Shown here piece after piece: positions 18,695 through 26,995 of a stretch of DNA of 64,000 nucleotides; position 1 is the first letter of the stretch, and every line of letters starts with the position of its first letter. Position numbers and translations under genes: made by a program. Below the pieces are notes generated by a model, which searched no databases, was not told the origin of the DNA, and saw nothing but the letters and a program-made list of their open reading frames with translations. The DNA comes from RUG369 sp050949645 (GTDB lineage: Bacteria; Planctomycetota; Planctomycetia; Pirellulales; Thermoguttaceae), in the NCBI GenBank assembly GCA_050949645.1, contig JBMNGC010000001.1, positions 2,046,001 through 2,110,000 on the forward strand, in the 5' to 3' direction.

Positions 18695-19374
18695 AAAAAT
18701 GCGTTGTTTTACTTTCAGGCGGACTCGATTCGTCGACCGTCTGCGCGCTCGCGACTTCGAAAGGGCGCGAAGTCCACGCGCTCACGATCAACTACCGCCA
18801 ACGCAACGTCTGGGAGCTCCACGCCGCCGAGGCGGTCGCGCGCGCCAATGAGGTCGCGGAACACCTGATCTTTCCAATCGACCTTTCCCTCTTCGGGGGC
18901 AGCTCGCTCACCGACCGCGACGTCGAACTCGATCGAGACGCGTCCCTCGAGGAGATCGGCAAGAAGATCCCCTCCTCCTATGTCCCCGCGCGCAACACGA
19001 TTTTCCTTTCCCTCGCGCTCGCCTTCGCCGAAACACGCGGCGCTGAGGAGATCTGGATCGGCGTCAACGAGCTCGATTACAGCGGCTACCCCGATTGCCG
19101 CGGCGAATATCTCGAAGCCTTCCGCCATATGGCGACGCTCGCGACGAAGTCGGGCGTCGAAGGAACCGACCTTAGAATCGAGGCGCCGCTCCTCCGTCTC
19201 ACGAAGGCGGAGATCATCGAGCTCGGCGCGTCCCTGGGGGTCGACTATTCCCTGACGCGAACGTGCTACGACCTCGACGCGGAGGGTCGCGCGTGCGGTC
19301 GCTGCGAAGCGTGCCGGCTGCGCAAAAAAGGCTTCGAAGAGGCGAACGTCCCCGATCCGACGCCCTATCGATAA
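18691..19374 (+). CDS. queC: 7-cyano-7-deazaguanine synthase
   Basis: Converts 7-carboxy-7-deazaguanine to preQ0 in queuosine synthesis. It is 227 aa, with the PP-loop LLSGGLDSST at residues 7-16, YRQRN, SYVPARNTIFLSLA, the catalytic GVNELDYSGYPDCR, and a zinc site near the C-terminus (CYDLD, then CGRCEACRLRKKGF). All hallmark residues are intact. Confidence 0.95.
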   Translation: MKKCVVLLSGGLDSSTVCALATSKGREVHALTINYRQRNVWELHAAEAVARANEVAEHLIFPIDLSLFGGSSLTDRDVELDRDASLEEIGKKIPSSYVPARNTIFLSLALAFAETRGAEEIWIGVNELDYSGYPDCRGEYLEAFRHMATLATKSGVEGTDLRIEAPLLRLTKAEIIELGASLGVDYSLTRTCYDLDAEGRACGRCEACRLRKKGFEEANVPDPTPYR

Positions 19375-19446
19375 CCTCCGGCGCTCTACGCGTCGGTCAA
19401 CGACGATTATTTTTGTACAAAAATTACAACGATAAGGAAATCAAAG

Positions 19447-19974
19447 ATGAATGAAGTGATTAAAGCGATGAAAGAACGCCGGAGCGTTCGTAAATTCAGC
19501 TCGAAAGTCCCTGAAAAAGAGCTGATCGACCAGGTCATCGAGGCGGGAATCTACGCCGCGAGCGGTCGCGGCAAGCAGTCGCCGATCGTCGTCGCTATCA
19601 CGAACAAGGAGTTCCTCAAGAAGCTCTCGGAGGATAACTGCAAAATCGGAGGCTGGGAGAAAGGTTTCGATCCCTTTTACGGGGCGCCGGTCGTTCTCCT
19701 TGTCCTCGCCGACAAAAGCTGCGCCACCGCCGTCTACGACGGCAGCCTCGTTATGGGCAACCTCATGCTCGCGGCGCATTCTCTCGGGCTCGGGTCATGC
19801 TGGATCCACCGCGCGCGCGAGGAATTTGAGACGCCCGAATACCAGTCGTTCCTAAAGGACCTCGGCGTCGAAGGGGACTATATCGGAATTGGACACTGCG
19901 CGCTCGGTTACTCCGACGAGCCCGCGAAGCCCGCGCCTGAGCGTAAGGCGAACAGGGTCTTTTACTTCAACTGA
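19447..19974 (+). CDS. Nitroreductase family protein
   Basis: A 175-aa flavoprotein of the nitroreductase fold: the opening KERRSVRKFSSKVPEKELIDQ supplies FMN-binding Arg residues, ASGRGKQSP follows, and a Gly-rich LGLGSCWIHRAREEFE and GIGHCALGYSDEPAKPAPER close the FMN pocket. It likely uses FMN and NAD(P)H to reduce nitro compounds or quinones; the substrate cannot be inferred. It is free-standing, with an AAGGAA site before the ATG. Confidence 0.9.
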   Translation: MNEVIKAMKERRSVRKFSSKVPEKELIDQVIEAGIYAASGRGKQSPIVVAITNKEFLKKLSEDNCKIGGWEKGFDPFYGAPVVLLVLADKSCATAVYDGSLVMGNLMLAAHSLGLGSCWIHRAREEFETPEYQSFLKDLGVEGDYIGIGHCALGYSDEPAKPAPERKANRVFYFN

Positions 19975-20036
19975 GAAAGGGTCGAATAGTCGGAGCGTGA
20001 AACTGTCGACTCGTCGAGTCCCCGGAGGGTGGCGTT

Positions 20037-21410
20037 ATGAATCCAGAGAATGATCATTCGCAGCAGGACGTCGCAGACTCTCGAGATAAGTTTCTAGCCT
20101 GCAAAGACGCCGCGGAATCGGGCGACGTCGACGCGATGTACCGGCTCGGACTATGCCTTAAACACGGCGACGGGGTCGAGCAGGATCCGCAGCAGGCGGT
20201 CCGCATGTTTCGACGCGCAGCGAACGCGGGAGTACCCGAAGCGTTCCTTGAACTAGGACGACGTTACGCCGACGGGAACGGCGTCAAGCAAGATTTCACG
20301 AAGGCGGCGAGATTTCTTGAACGCGCCGCCGAGGAAGGGATACCGCGCGCGCTCGTCGAACTCGGGCGCCGCTACGCCGACGGGGACGGAGTCGAGAAAG
20401 ACGTCGAGAAAGCGATCGAATACTTCGAACGCGCCGATGAAGAAGGGGTCCCCGACGGCGTCTATCGCCTCGGGGTCATCTTTGAGAAAGGAGACGACGT
20501 CGAGCCCGATTGCGCGCGAGCGGCGAAGTATTTCGAGCGCGCCGCCGAAGAGGGGAACGCCGACGCCGCGCTACGACTCGGCGATCTCTACGCCGACGGT
20601 GACGGAGTCGAGCAGAACGACGAGCTCGCTTTCGAATGGTTTCAGCGCGCGGCGGACGCGGAGAATCAGGGAGCGTTCCTGCGTCTCGGCGACGCGTTTT
20701 ACCATGGCCGCGGGGTCGCGCAAGATCGCCAGAAGGCGGTTCAGCATTACAAACGCGCTTCCGACGCGGGCGATCCGGTCGCGACGTACCGGCTCGCGCT
20801 TTGCGTTCTCAACGGCGAGGGGATCAAGCGGAACTTTACGCGCGCGGCGGAGCTCTTCAAGAGCGCCGCGGAGGCGGGGATACCCGAAGCCATGGGGCGC
20901 TATGGGCGGTTCCTCAAAGACGGTCGCGGCGTGAGACGCAACGCCGAAGAGGCGGTTCGGTGGTTCCAGCGCGCCGCCGACTTGAACGTTGCCGACGCGC
21001 TCCACGCGCTGGGGGAATGTTATGCGGAGGGCCAAGGGGTCGAACGCGATTCGGCGACGGCCTTTGAATTCTTCGAACGCGCCGCGGCGACGGGCCACGT
21101 TCCAGCGATCTTCAGCGTTGGGATCTGCCTGAGAGACGGGTTTGGAGTCGAACGCAACGCGCAAGAGGCGGTCGAACGTTTCCAGCGTGCCGCCGATGAA
21201 AACTATCCGCCCGCGCTCTTCGCGCTAGGAGACTGCTACTACGGCGGAATCGGGGTGGAACGCGACGTCGAAAAGGGCTTGCAACTCCTGCGTCAGTCGG
21301 CGGAGCTTGGGGACGCCGAGGCGATCAGGACGCTCGAACGGCGTCGACGCGACGCCGCGGGTCCAGGGCCAGGTCCGGGTCCGGGGCCGCAGGGCCCGTT
21401 TTTCAGATAA
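20037..21410 (+). CDS. Sel1-repeat (SLR) protein, 11 repeats
   Basis: A 457-aa protein built almost entirely of about 36-residue Sel1-like alpha/alpha repeats; eleven GxGVxxD/N turns can be counted. There is no signal peptide, so it is probably a cytoplasmic protein-protein scaffold. The C-terminus is a GP dipeptide run followed by QGPFFR. Repeats of this type occur in signalling and secretion-related adaptors; no partner is evident from the neighbours. Confidence 0.9.
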   Translation: MNPENDHSQQDVADSRDKFLACKDAAESGDVDAMYRLGLCLKHGDGVEQDPQQAVRMFRRAANAGVPEAFLELGRRYADGNGVKQDFTKAARFLERAAEEGIPRALVELGRRYADGDGVEKDVEKAIEYFERADEEGVPDGVYRLGVIFEKGDDVEPDCARAAKYFERAAEEGNADAALRLGDLYADGDGVEQNDELAFEWFQRAADAENQGAFLRLGDAFYHGRGVAQDRQKAVQHYKRASDAGDPVATYRLALCVLNGEGIKRNFTRAAELFKSAAEAGIPEAMGRYGRFLKDGRGVRRNAEEAVRWFQRAADLNVADALHALGECYAEGQGVERDSATAFEFFERAAATGHVPAIFSVGICLRDGFGVERNAQEAVERFQRAADENYPPALFALGDCYYGGIGVERDVEKGLQLLRQSAELGDAEAIRTLERRRRDAAGPGPGPGPGPQGPFFR

Positions 21411-21419
21411 AGGGCGCCG

Positions 21420-22160
21420 CTACGGTACGAGATCAGAGTCGACGCCCGCGTGGATAACGGTACGCGGCGTTCCGACGCGCCAGGCGAGTTCATTCATCAT
21501 GCGTCTTTCAAGATCGTCGTCGCGGCCGACGGGGATCCACCCCTTTGATTTCGCGCGTTCCCCGACCGGCGACGAGAGCTGCGAGACGTCGTCGCGGAAT
21601 TTCAGATTGTAGCCAACGCTTGCGCCCATCGGGCGCGGCATGTCCTCAATTTCATCGAAGACCGAGAGATAAACGAAGAACCCTTCCCCTTCCGGCACGA
21701 CGCGGACGACGGCGCTCGAACGCACCGTCTGGAAGGTCGCGAACCATCGATTGGCGCCCTCCGCGCGGTTCTGGCGCCAGGGTTCCTGAACGCCGCCCAT
21801 AATCGACGGCTTTGTTTCGAGGCGACCCTCGGTCCGATAGAGGTACCGCCGACCGGTCGAGTCGTAGCGCTCGTAGGTTCGCATCGGCTGCTCGACGTCG
21901 ATGATGAAATAGTTGTCGACGACGTCGACGATCGCATCCCACAGCGCGTCGGCGTCCTGCGTTTCGACGAAGAGCGGATTAGGCTGGTCCGGCTCGTAGG
22001 CGCCGACCGCGACGGCGTTACCCCCCGGCGCGACGCCTGAGGCGCACCCGACGCACGCCGCGACGCATAGCGCGATCGCGGCCGCCGCGACGCAAAACGC
22101 GACGCGCGACGCTCTTGCGTTCGTCGCGGAAGCGCGACGCCAAGCTTGCTCGTTTCTCAT
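21420..22160 (-). CDS. Planctomycete lipoprotein, function unknown
   Basis: About 246 aa starting at the ATG at 22160 (MRNEQAW). An Arg-rich n-region is followed by a long Ala/Val hydrophobic stretch and a candidate lipobox (VAAC or CVGC), so it is probably an outer- or inner-membrane lipoprotein. The mature part includes LWDAIVDVVDNYFIIDVEQPMRTYE and VVRVVPEGEGFFVYLSVFDEIED, a mixed alpha/beta pattern seen in planctomycete hypotheticals. It converges with the Sel1 gene; the stops are only 9 bases apart. Not assigned to a named family. Confidence 0.75.
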   Translation of the reverse strand: MRNEQAWRRASATNARASRVAFCVAAAAIALCVAACVGCASGVAPGGNAVAVGAYEPDQPNPLFVETQDADALWDAIVDVVDNYFIIDVEQPMRTYERYDSTGRRYLYRTEGRLETKPSIMGGVQEPWRQNRAEGANRWFATFQTVRSSAVVRVVPEGEGFFVYLSVFDEIEDMPRPMGASVGYNLKFRDDVSQLSSPVGERAKSKGWIPVGRDDDLERRMMNELAWRVGTPRTVIHAGVDSDLVP

Positions 22161-22260
22161 ATCCGGAACCTTACGAAAAAAAAACTGCCGACGCCCCACC
22201 GTGGCGAAATCCGCTTAAAAACGCAAGAGAGATTTTCTTATTCCGGCGTCCTCTTATCGA

Positions 22261-22295
22261 AAAAAAAAGGGGCGTCCCCTTCGCGGGGACGCCCC
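22261..22295 (-). terminator. Terminator of the htrA-like gene
   Basis: A perfect 11-bp stem (GGGGCGTCCCC, 22269-22279, pairing with 22285-22295) is followed on the minus strand by eight T. Confidence 0.88.
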
Positions 22296-22331
22296 AATCG
22301 ACGCGCGGCGAGAGCATGAGCCGCGTCGTCG

Positions 22332-23570
22332 TCAATCCAAGACCACGGGCAGCTCGAGCGCGCGGCCGTCACGTATCACGTTGATGATCACGGTTTCGCC
22401 CGGCTCGTGCTCTTCGACAGCCGTGATGAACTCTTCGCCGGTCTTAATCGGCTGACCGTCGACCCCTACGATGAGGTCGAATCCTCCCTCGGGCCGAACC
22501 TGACGCTGCGCCTGGTATCGGAACCCGTCCCGTTCTCTGATCGAGATGACGATTTTTCCACCGCGCAGACCCGCGACGTCGGCGGCGCCCCCTTCGTCGA
22601 TGAGCGTCGGGATGAGCCCGTTATCCGTCTCCGTCACTTGCACGACGCCCGCGTCCCCGCGAACGATCTCGCCCTTCTCCAGGAGTACGGTTGCGATCCT
22701 GTGAATCGTGTTGACCGGTATCGCGAACCCGACGCCGGAGTTTTCGCCGACGTGGCTCGCGATCGCCGTGTTCATGCCGATCATGCGCCCTTTCGTGTCA
22801 AAGAGCGCGCCCCCCGAGTTGCCGGGGTTGATCGCCGCGTCGATCTGGATGACGCCCTTAATCTGACGGAACTGCTGGGGACTCGAGATCGAGCGGTTCA
22901 GGTTCGAGATAATCCCTTTCGTCATCGTTCGTTCGAGACCGAAGGGGTTGCCGATCGCGTAGACGGTCTGTCCTACGAGGAGTTCTGAGGAGTCCCCGAA
23001 CTCGACGGGAAAGAGCTCGTCCTGAGGCGCGTCGACCTTAACGATCGCCACGTCGGTATTCGGGTCGACGCCGATCGTTTTCGCTTCGTACGTTTCGCCG
23101 TTAAAGAGGGTGACGGAGATCTTCGAGGTATCGCGAACGACGTGGAAGTTTGTCAGGATCACGCCCTGCTTGTTAAGGACGACGCCGCTGCCGCACCCTT
23201 CGGAGATCTCCTGCGTGAAGAAGTGACGGCGCGTCTCGAGGGTCGAGACGTTCACGATGCTCTTATTGCGGCCCGCGTAGAGCTGGACGGCGACGCGCTC
23301 TTCGGGCATGAGTTCGGCGAGTCGCGCCGAGACGTCGTTCTGAGCGGCCTGTTGCGCGACGACGCGGTCGGTCGTCGAGGTCGGTCGAATCGCGGCGTCG
23401 CTCTGGAGCGGCGGGATATCGCCGCGGCCGACGGCGTTCGAGGACGCGTTCGATGGCCCGAACTGGAAAAGACTCTGACCGTAAAGCGCCGCGCTCGCGC
23501 TCAGGATCGCGACGACGATCAGGGAACTCAAAAGCGTTAAAAAACGGAATGGCTTCGTTGCGGTTTTCAT
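22332..23570 (-). CDS. HtrA/DegP-like serine protease with PDZ domain
   Basis: A 412-aa periplasmic protease of the trypsin-like HtrA family. The N-terminal hydrophobic segment (about residues 10-32) is a signal peptide or membrane anchor. The catalytic triad is complete: His in TNFHVV, Asp in NTDVAIVKV and Ser in GNSGGALF. The regulatory loop IGNPFGLERTMTKGIIS is present. One PDZ domain follows (VQVTETDNGLIP... to VVLD), with GVDGQPIKTGEEF. It probably degrades or refolds damaged envelope proteins. Confidence 0.93.
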   Translation of the reverse strand: MKTATKPFRFLTLLSSLIVVAILSASAALYGQSLFQFGPSNASSNAVGRGDIPPLQSDAAIRPTSTTDRVVAQQAAQNDVSARLAELMPEERVAVQLYAGRNKSIVNVSTLETRRHFFTQEISEGCGSGVVLNKQGVILTNFHVVRDTSKISVTLFNGETYEAKTIGVDPNTDVAIVKVDAPQDELFPVEFGDSSELLVGQTVYAIGNPFGLERTMTKGIISNLNRSISSPQQFRQIKGVIQIDAAINPGNSGGALFDTKGRMIGMNTAIASHVGENSGVGFAIPVNTIHRIATVLLEKGEIVRGDAGVVQVTETDNGLIPTLIDEGGAADVAGLRGGKIVISIRERDGFRYQAQRQVRPEGGFDLIVGVDGQPIKTGEEFITAVEEHEPGETVIINVIRDGRALELPVVLD

Positions 23571-24053
23571 ATTCGCCTCACCCTGTTGAGTCGCGTCGAA
23601 CGCGGTTGCGAACGCCGCGCGACGCGTCTAAGTGTCAGATTTTCAGATTTTGTCATGATTTTGCCAACGCGACGAAGTCGTCGAGCGACAAAATATGTAT
23701 GTGCAAGAACGTTGCCACAGAACGCTTAAACTTGCGATTTTTTTAATTTTTGCACGCGAATCGTAAAAACGCGGTCGAAACGCGCCCCTCAAAATTATAT
23801 CAGAACTCTTCTAATTGCTCTTTGCGCAAATCTGCTATAATCGAAATGGCGTCATGCAGACGGCAACGTCGACGCGACGACGATCGAGGGGCGCTCGAAT
23901 AAGGGGCGCCAGGAAACGCTTGCCTTGACGATTCGAAAAGTTATACTTTGAGTATCGGAACTTCGGGCGATCGCGAACGTAACGTTCGCGCGGTTAACGG
24001 AACGAGACGCGCACCGCTGGCGGCGCGTCGATGCTTGGAAAGGAGCTATTATC
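23571..24053. other. Intergenic region between htrA-like and McsB-like genes
   Basis: About 480 bases with no gene. It holds AT-rich sequence, a TATAAT at 23836-23841 and the stronger promoter candidate at 23920-23947, both pointing towards the McsB-like gene. Confidence 0.5.
23920..23947 (+). promoter_or_regulatory. Candidate promoter for the McsB-like gene
   Basis: TTGCCT (23920-23925), a 16-base spacer and TATACT (23942-23947), about 107 bases before the GTG start. Confidence 0.45.
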
Positions 24054-25145
24054 GTGAAACTTGACGATTTGACTCGCGAGCCGGCAACATGGCTCAGAAA
24101 GGCCGGTCCGGACTCCGACGTTGTAATTTCTTCTCAAATCCAGCTCATCCGCAATCTTGCGGGCTACAGTTTTTGCGGCAGGGCGACCGATCTTGATCTT
24201 GAAAGCGTTAAGAAGACGGTTCGCCAGGCTACGGAAGAACTCTTTCCGGTCGAGGAAACGACATGGTTTGACGTCGCCGATTTTGGCGAAGAAGATTTCC
24301 AGATCCTCCGCGAACGCCATTTGATCAACCAGGATTTCGTCGACTCGCGCAATCCTCGTGCGCTCTTCCTCAAGAACAACGAAGAATTCAGCGTGAGCGT
24401 CAACGCGGTCGACCACCTTCTCTTCCAGGAGATGTCCGGCGGCTTTGCGCTCGACGAGCTATGGAACGCCGTCAACGTCATCGACGACACATTCGAGTCG
24501 GCGCTCGTTTACGCGTTCGACGAGAAGTACGGGTACCTTTCAGCGAACCTTTCCGACGTTGGCACCGGCCTTCACGCAAGCGTCGTGCTCCATCTTCCGG
24601 CGCTGATGGAGACGAAGGAAATTTCGAAGACGTTCGAGAGCCTCAAGCAGCTCAACTGCGCCATGTCCAGCGTCTGCGGGACCTGTTCTCTTCCCGTCGA
24701 CCGGATCAAGCGTCTGAGCGGCGACTTCTTCCAGGTCAGCACTCGTCGGACCCTTGGGCTCTCGGAAGAGCGTATCATCGAACTCTTTTCGTGCATCATC
24801 CGCGGCGTCGTGAACTACGAGCGTAAGGCGCGACAAACCGTGATGGAACGGAACAAAGAAGGGCTCCTCGATCGATGCTCTCGTTCCCTGGGGCTCTTGC
24901 AGACGGCGCGCATGACCTCGATGGAAGAAGCGTCCCGACTCTTGTCCTCGCTACGCCTTGGCGCAGAAATGGGGATCCTCGACGAATCGACGCGCACCAT
25001 CATCGACGAAGCGCTCGTCGGCGTCCAGCCGGCGCATATCGTTCGAATCGTCGACGCGAACGCGCTCGATCTTGAGGAAGAGGCGACGTTCCGCGCCCAG
25101 TATCTCCGTTCGAAGTTTGAGAACGTCGCGCTCCCGCAAGGCTGA
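24054..25145 (+). CDS. McsB-like ATP:guanido phosphotransferase, probably non-canonical
   Basis: A 363-aa protein with the McsB (protein arginine kinase) fold: an SSQIQLIRNL block near residue 28, a NNEEFSVSVN segment, YGYLSANLSDVGTGLHASVVLHLPAL and GDFFQVSTRRTLG. In catalytically active McsB the first block reads SSRIRLARN, the acidic segment NEEDH, and the third block contains CPTNVGTG. Here the Arg residues become Gln, the NEEDH pattern is disrupted, and the CPTN cysteine is absent. A GTG start follows AAGGAG. No McsA or ClpC gene is adjacent. It could be a pseudokinase or a divergent enzyme. Confidence 0.85.
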   Translation: MKLDDLTREPATWLRKAGPDSDVVISSQIQLIRNLAGYSFCGRATDLDLESVKKTVRQATEELFPVEETTWFDVADFGEEDFQILRERHLINQDFVDSRNPRALFLKNNEEFSVSVNAVDHLLFQEMSGGFALDELWNAVNVIDDTFESALVYAFDEKYGYLSANLSDVGTGLHASVVLHLPALMETKEISKTFESLKQLNCAMSSVCGTCSLPVDRIKRLSGDFFQVSTRRTLGLSEERIIELFSCIIRGVVNYERKARQTVMERNKEGLLDRCSRSLGLLQTARMTSMEEASRLLSSLRLGAEMGILDESTRTIIDEALVGVQPAHIVRIVDANALDLEEEATFRAQYLRSKFENVALPQG

Positions 25146-25206
25146 AAGTCCTCGCATAAACGCTTGTGATTTAGAGAGTTACGACGGTCGGCGTTGCGAA
25201 CGTCGG

Positions 25207-25257
25207 CTGCAAAAAAACAGACCTCGCCGCAGCGCGCTCGAAAGCGTGCCGCAGCCA
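25207..25257 (-). terminator. Terminator of the small exported-protein gene
   Basis: On the minus strand an ACCTGGCTGCGGC arm pairs with GCTGCGGCGAGGT (some mismatches) and is followed by CTGTTTTTTT. Confidence 0.6.
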
Positions 25258-25302
25258 GGTCGTTTTATATAGCGACGCGAATCGACGCGACGCTTTATAG
25301 AG

Positions 25303-25644
25303 CTAGAAGGAGAGGAACTTGAGCCTAAGCCCCGCTCGTTTCGCGAGCGTTTCCAAGCAGAGTTTGAAATACAGGGGTCGCCGACTCGCCTCGTAACGCA
25401 TCGCATAGCGATATGCCGCGACGAGGATCTTCGGCGGTAACGTTCCGGCCTTAGCCTTCTTGACCACGTCTTCGACGTAGGCGGCCTGCTCTCGCGTCGT
25501 GACTCTCAGCTCGAGTTTGAGCCGTTCCGAGTCGAGTACGGATGGAGCGGAGGCCCCGTAGGCGGTCCGGAATCCTTCCAGCGCGCCGACGACGACCAAC
25601 GCCGCCGCCCGCGCCATGAAAGCGCGTCTCCCTATTCTTCTCAT
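25303..25644 (-). CDS. Small exported protein, unrecognised
   Basis: A 113-aa protein starting RRIGRRAFMARAAALVVVGA, a basic n-region plus hydrophobic core consistent with a Sec or Tat signal (RRAFM resembles a twin-arginine motif). The mature part is about 85 residues, helical and basic, with a central ELRVTTREQAAYVEDVVKKAKAG. No family was recognised. It is a single gene on the minus strand with its own terminator. Confidence 0.65.
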   Translation of the reverse strand: MRRIGRRAFMARAAALVVVGALEGFRTAYGASAPSVLDSERLKLELRVTTREQAAYVEDVVKKAKAGTLPPKILVAAYRYAMRYEASRRPLYFKLCLETLAKRAGLRLKFLSF

Positions 25645-25941
25645 TTCTGCGTCCTTGCTCTGTTGTATCGTCTAGTCCGCTCTGCGCGCGCTGGATAAAT
25701 GCGCGTCGCACAACGCGACTTCCTGGACAAAACGCCGATGATTCGACAATCTGGACATAAGTTACAGCCGTTCCGTCCCCGTTAAGTTCCGGTATCCGAG
25801 ATCGTTTCCTTCAAAGCGTCTTTTCAGGATTTCTTTCACGATTGCTTATCTGCATAAAGCAAATAACCGCCATAATTATCGACAAAGCGCCGGCGCGACT
25901 TAACTTTAAATCCAAAAAATCCCGCGCCGAGCCCACGGCGT
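25645..25941. other. Intergenic region
   Basis: About 300 bases with no coding signal. The only structure seen is the terminator for the GNAT gene just beyond its right edge. Confidence 0.45.
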
Positions 25942-25999
25942 AAAAAAAGCGCGCCGACGCGTAAAATGCGAACCGACGCGAAGCGTTCGCGTCGGCGCG
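25942..25999 (-). terminator. Terminator of the GNAT gene
   Basis: A perfect 12-bp stem (CGCGCCGACGCG, 25950-25961, pairing with 25988-25999) with an internal small hairpin in the loop; on the minus strand it is followed by CTTTTTTTA. Confidence 0.8.
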
Positions 26000-26938
26000 T
26001 TACCCCGTCTCGGGGAGGAAGGTTGGGATCACGACGCCGCGTTTTGGCGCGACTTCGCCGAGCGACTGCGCGACGTGCGTCTCCGTATTACGCGCCCCGA
26101 GCGCGTACATCGCCATCCGTAGCTCGACGGAGTCGGTCGGAATGAGGAAGATCGGGGACCACTTTCCTCGATGGCGATTGAGTTCCTGTCGGATGAGCGC
26201 CGCGGCCTGCTCGTCGGTATGCGTTGCGCCCGGCCCGACCATCGCGACGCCCGGATCGTTGACGGAACACATGACGCCGCGTATTTCTCCCGATGCGTCG
26301 TCGACGAGGACGCTCACGCCCCATATTCCCTCGTGATTCTCGATGAAAAAGAGATAATCTTTCGAGCGATCGATTCCGTAGATCGAAAGTTCAAGGTTGA
26401 CGATCTCGTCGAGGTCGTCGAGGGTCGCGTCGCGGATCGTGGTCCCCTCGGGCGGGTCCACGTCGTAGCCTTCCTCGGGGACCTTGACAGTCATATCCTG
26501 GAACATGACGCGCGGGACGAAGCCGGCGCGGTTGTAGAGCGAGAAGGAATCGAGGTTCATCGCGGAGGAGACGAGCCTGAGCGGCTGATTGCGTCGTTTC
26601 GCGACCCCGACGACGTAGTCGAGGAGCCTCTTAGCGATCTTCTGGCCGAAATAATCGGGCGCGACGTTCATGATGCCGAGCGCAACATGCGTGGGGCGCG
26701 GATGAAAGAAGCATACGCCCGCGAGGCGACCGTTCGACGCGTCTTCCGCGACGACGCAGCAGTTCGGGTCGAGCGCGTCGTAGACGCGTGCGTAGACGGA
26801 GGATTCGACCGTCGACGGCACGAGCTCTTCTATCCCAAAATGTTCGCCATACCACACGTTAAGCGAATCGCGAATGACAACCGCGACCTCCTCCGTATCG
26901 CTTTCCTTCTTAAGACGAATGATGACGTTCGAAGGCAT
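26000..26938 (-). CDS. GNAT-family N-acetyltransferase, two GNAT-like halves
   Basis: A 312-aa protein. The first half has a GNAT pattern: CVVAEDASNGRLAGVCFFHPRP, then IMNVAPDYFGQKIAKRLLDYVV (acetyl-CoA site region) and LDSFSLYNRAGFVPR. The second half (from about residue 165, TIRDATLDDLDEIVNLE) begins as a second GNAT domain but lacks a clear Q/RxxGxG/A motif, so it may be degenerate. The substrate is unknown. It lies between cdsA and the small exported protein on the same strand. Confidence 0.85.
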   Translation of the reverse strand: MPSNVIIRLKKESDTEEVAVVIRDSLNVWYGEHFGIEELVPSTVESSVYARVYDALDPNCCVVAEDASNGRLAGVCFFHPRPTHVALGIMNVAPDYFGQKIAKRLLDYVVGVAKRRNQPLRLVSSAMNLDSFSLYNRAGFVPRVMFQDMTVKVPEEGYDVDPPEGTTIRDATLDDLDEIVNLELSIYGIDRSKDYLFFIENHEGIWGVSVLVDDASGEIRGVMCSVNDPGVAMVGPGATHTDEQAAALIRQELNRHRGKWSPIFLIPTDSVELRMAMYALGARNTETHVAQSLGEVAPKRGVVIPTFLPETG

Positions 26939-26995
26939 TCAGCTCCTCCTGTAAAAGACTTCTTTCTGTTGAACCGACGCACGCGCGGCAGCGCG

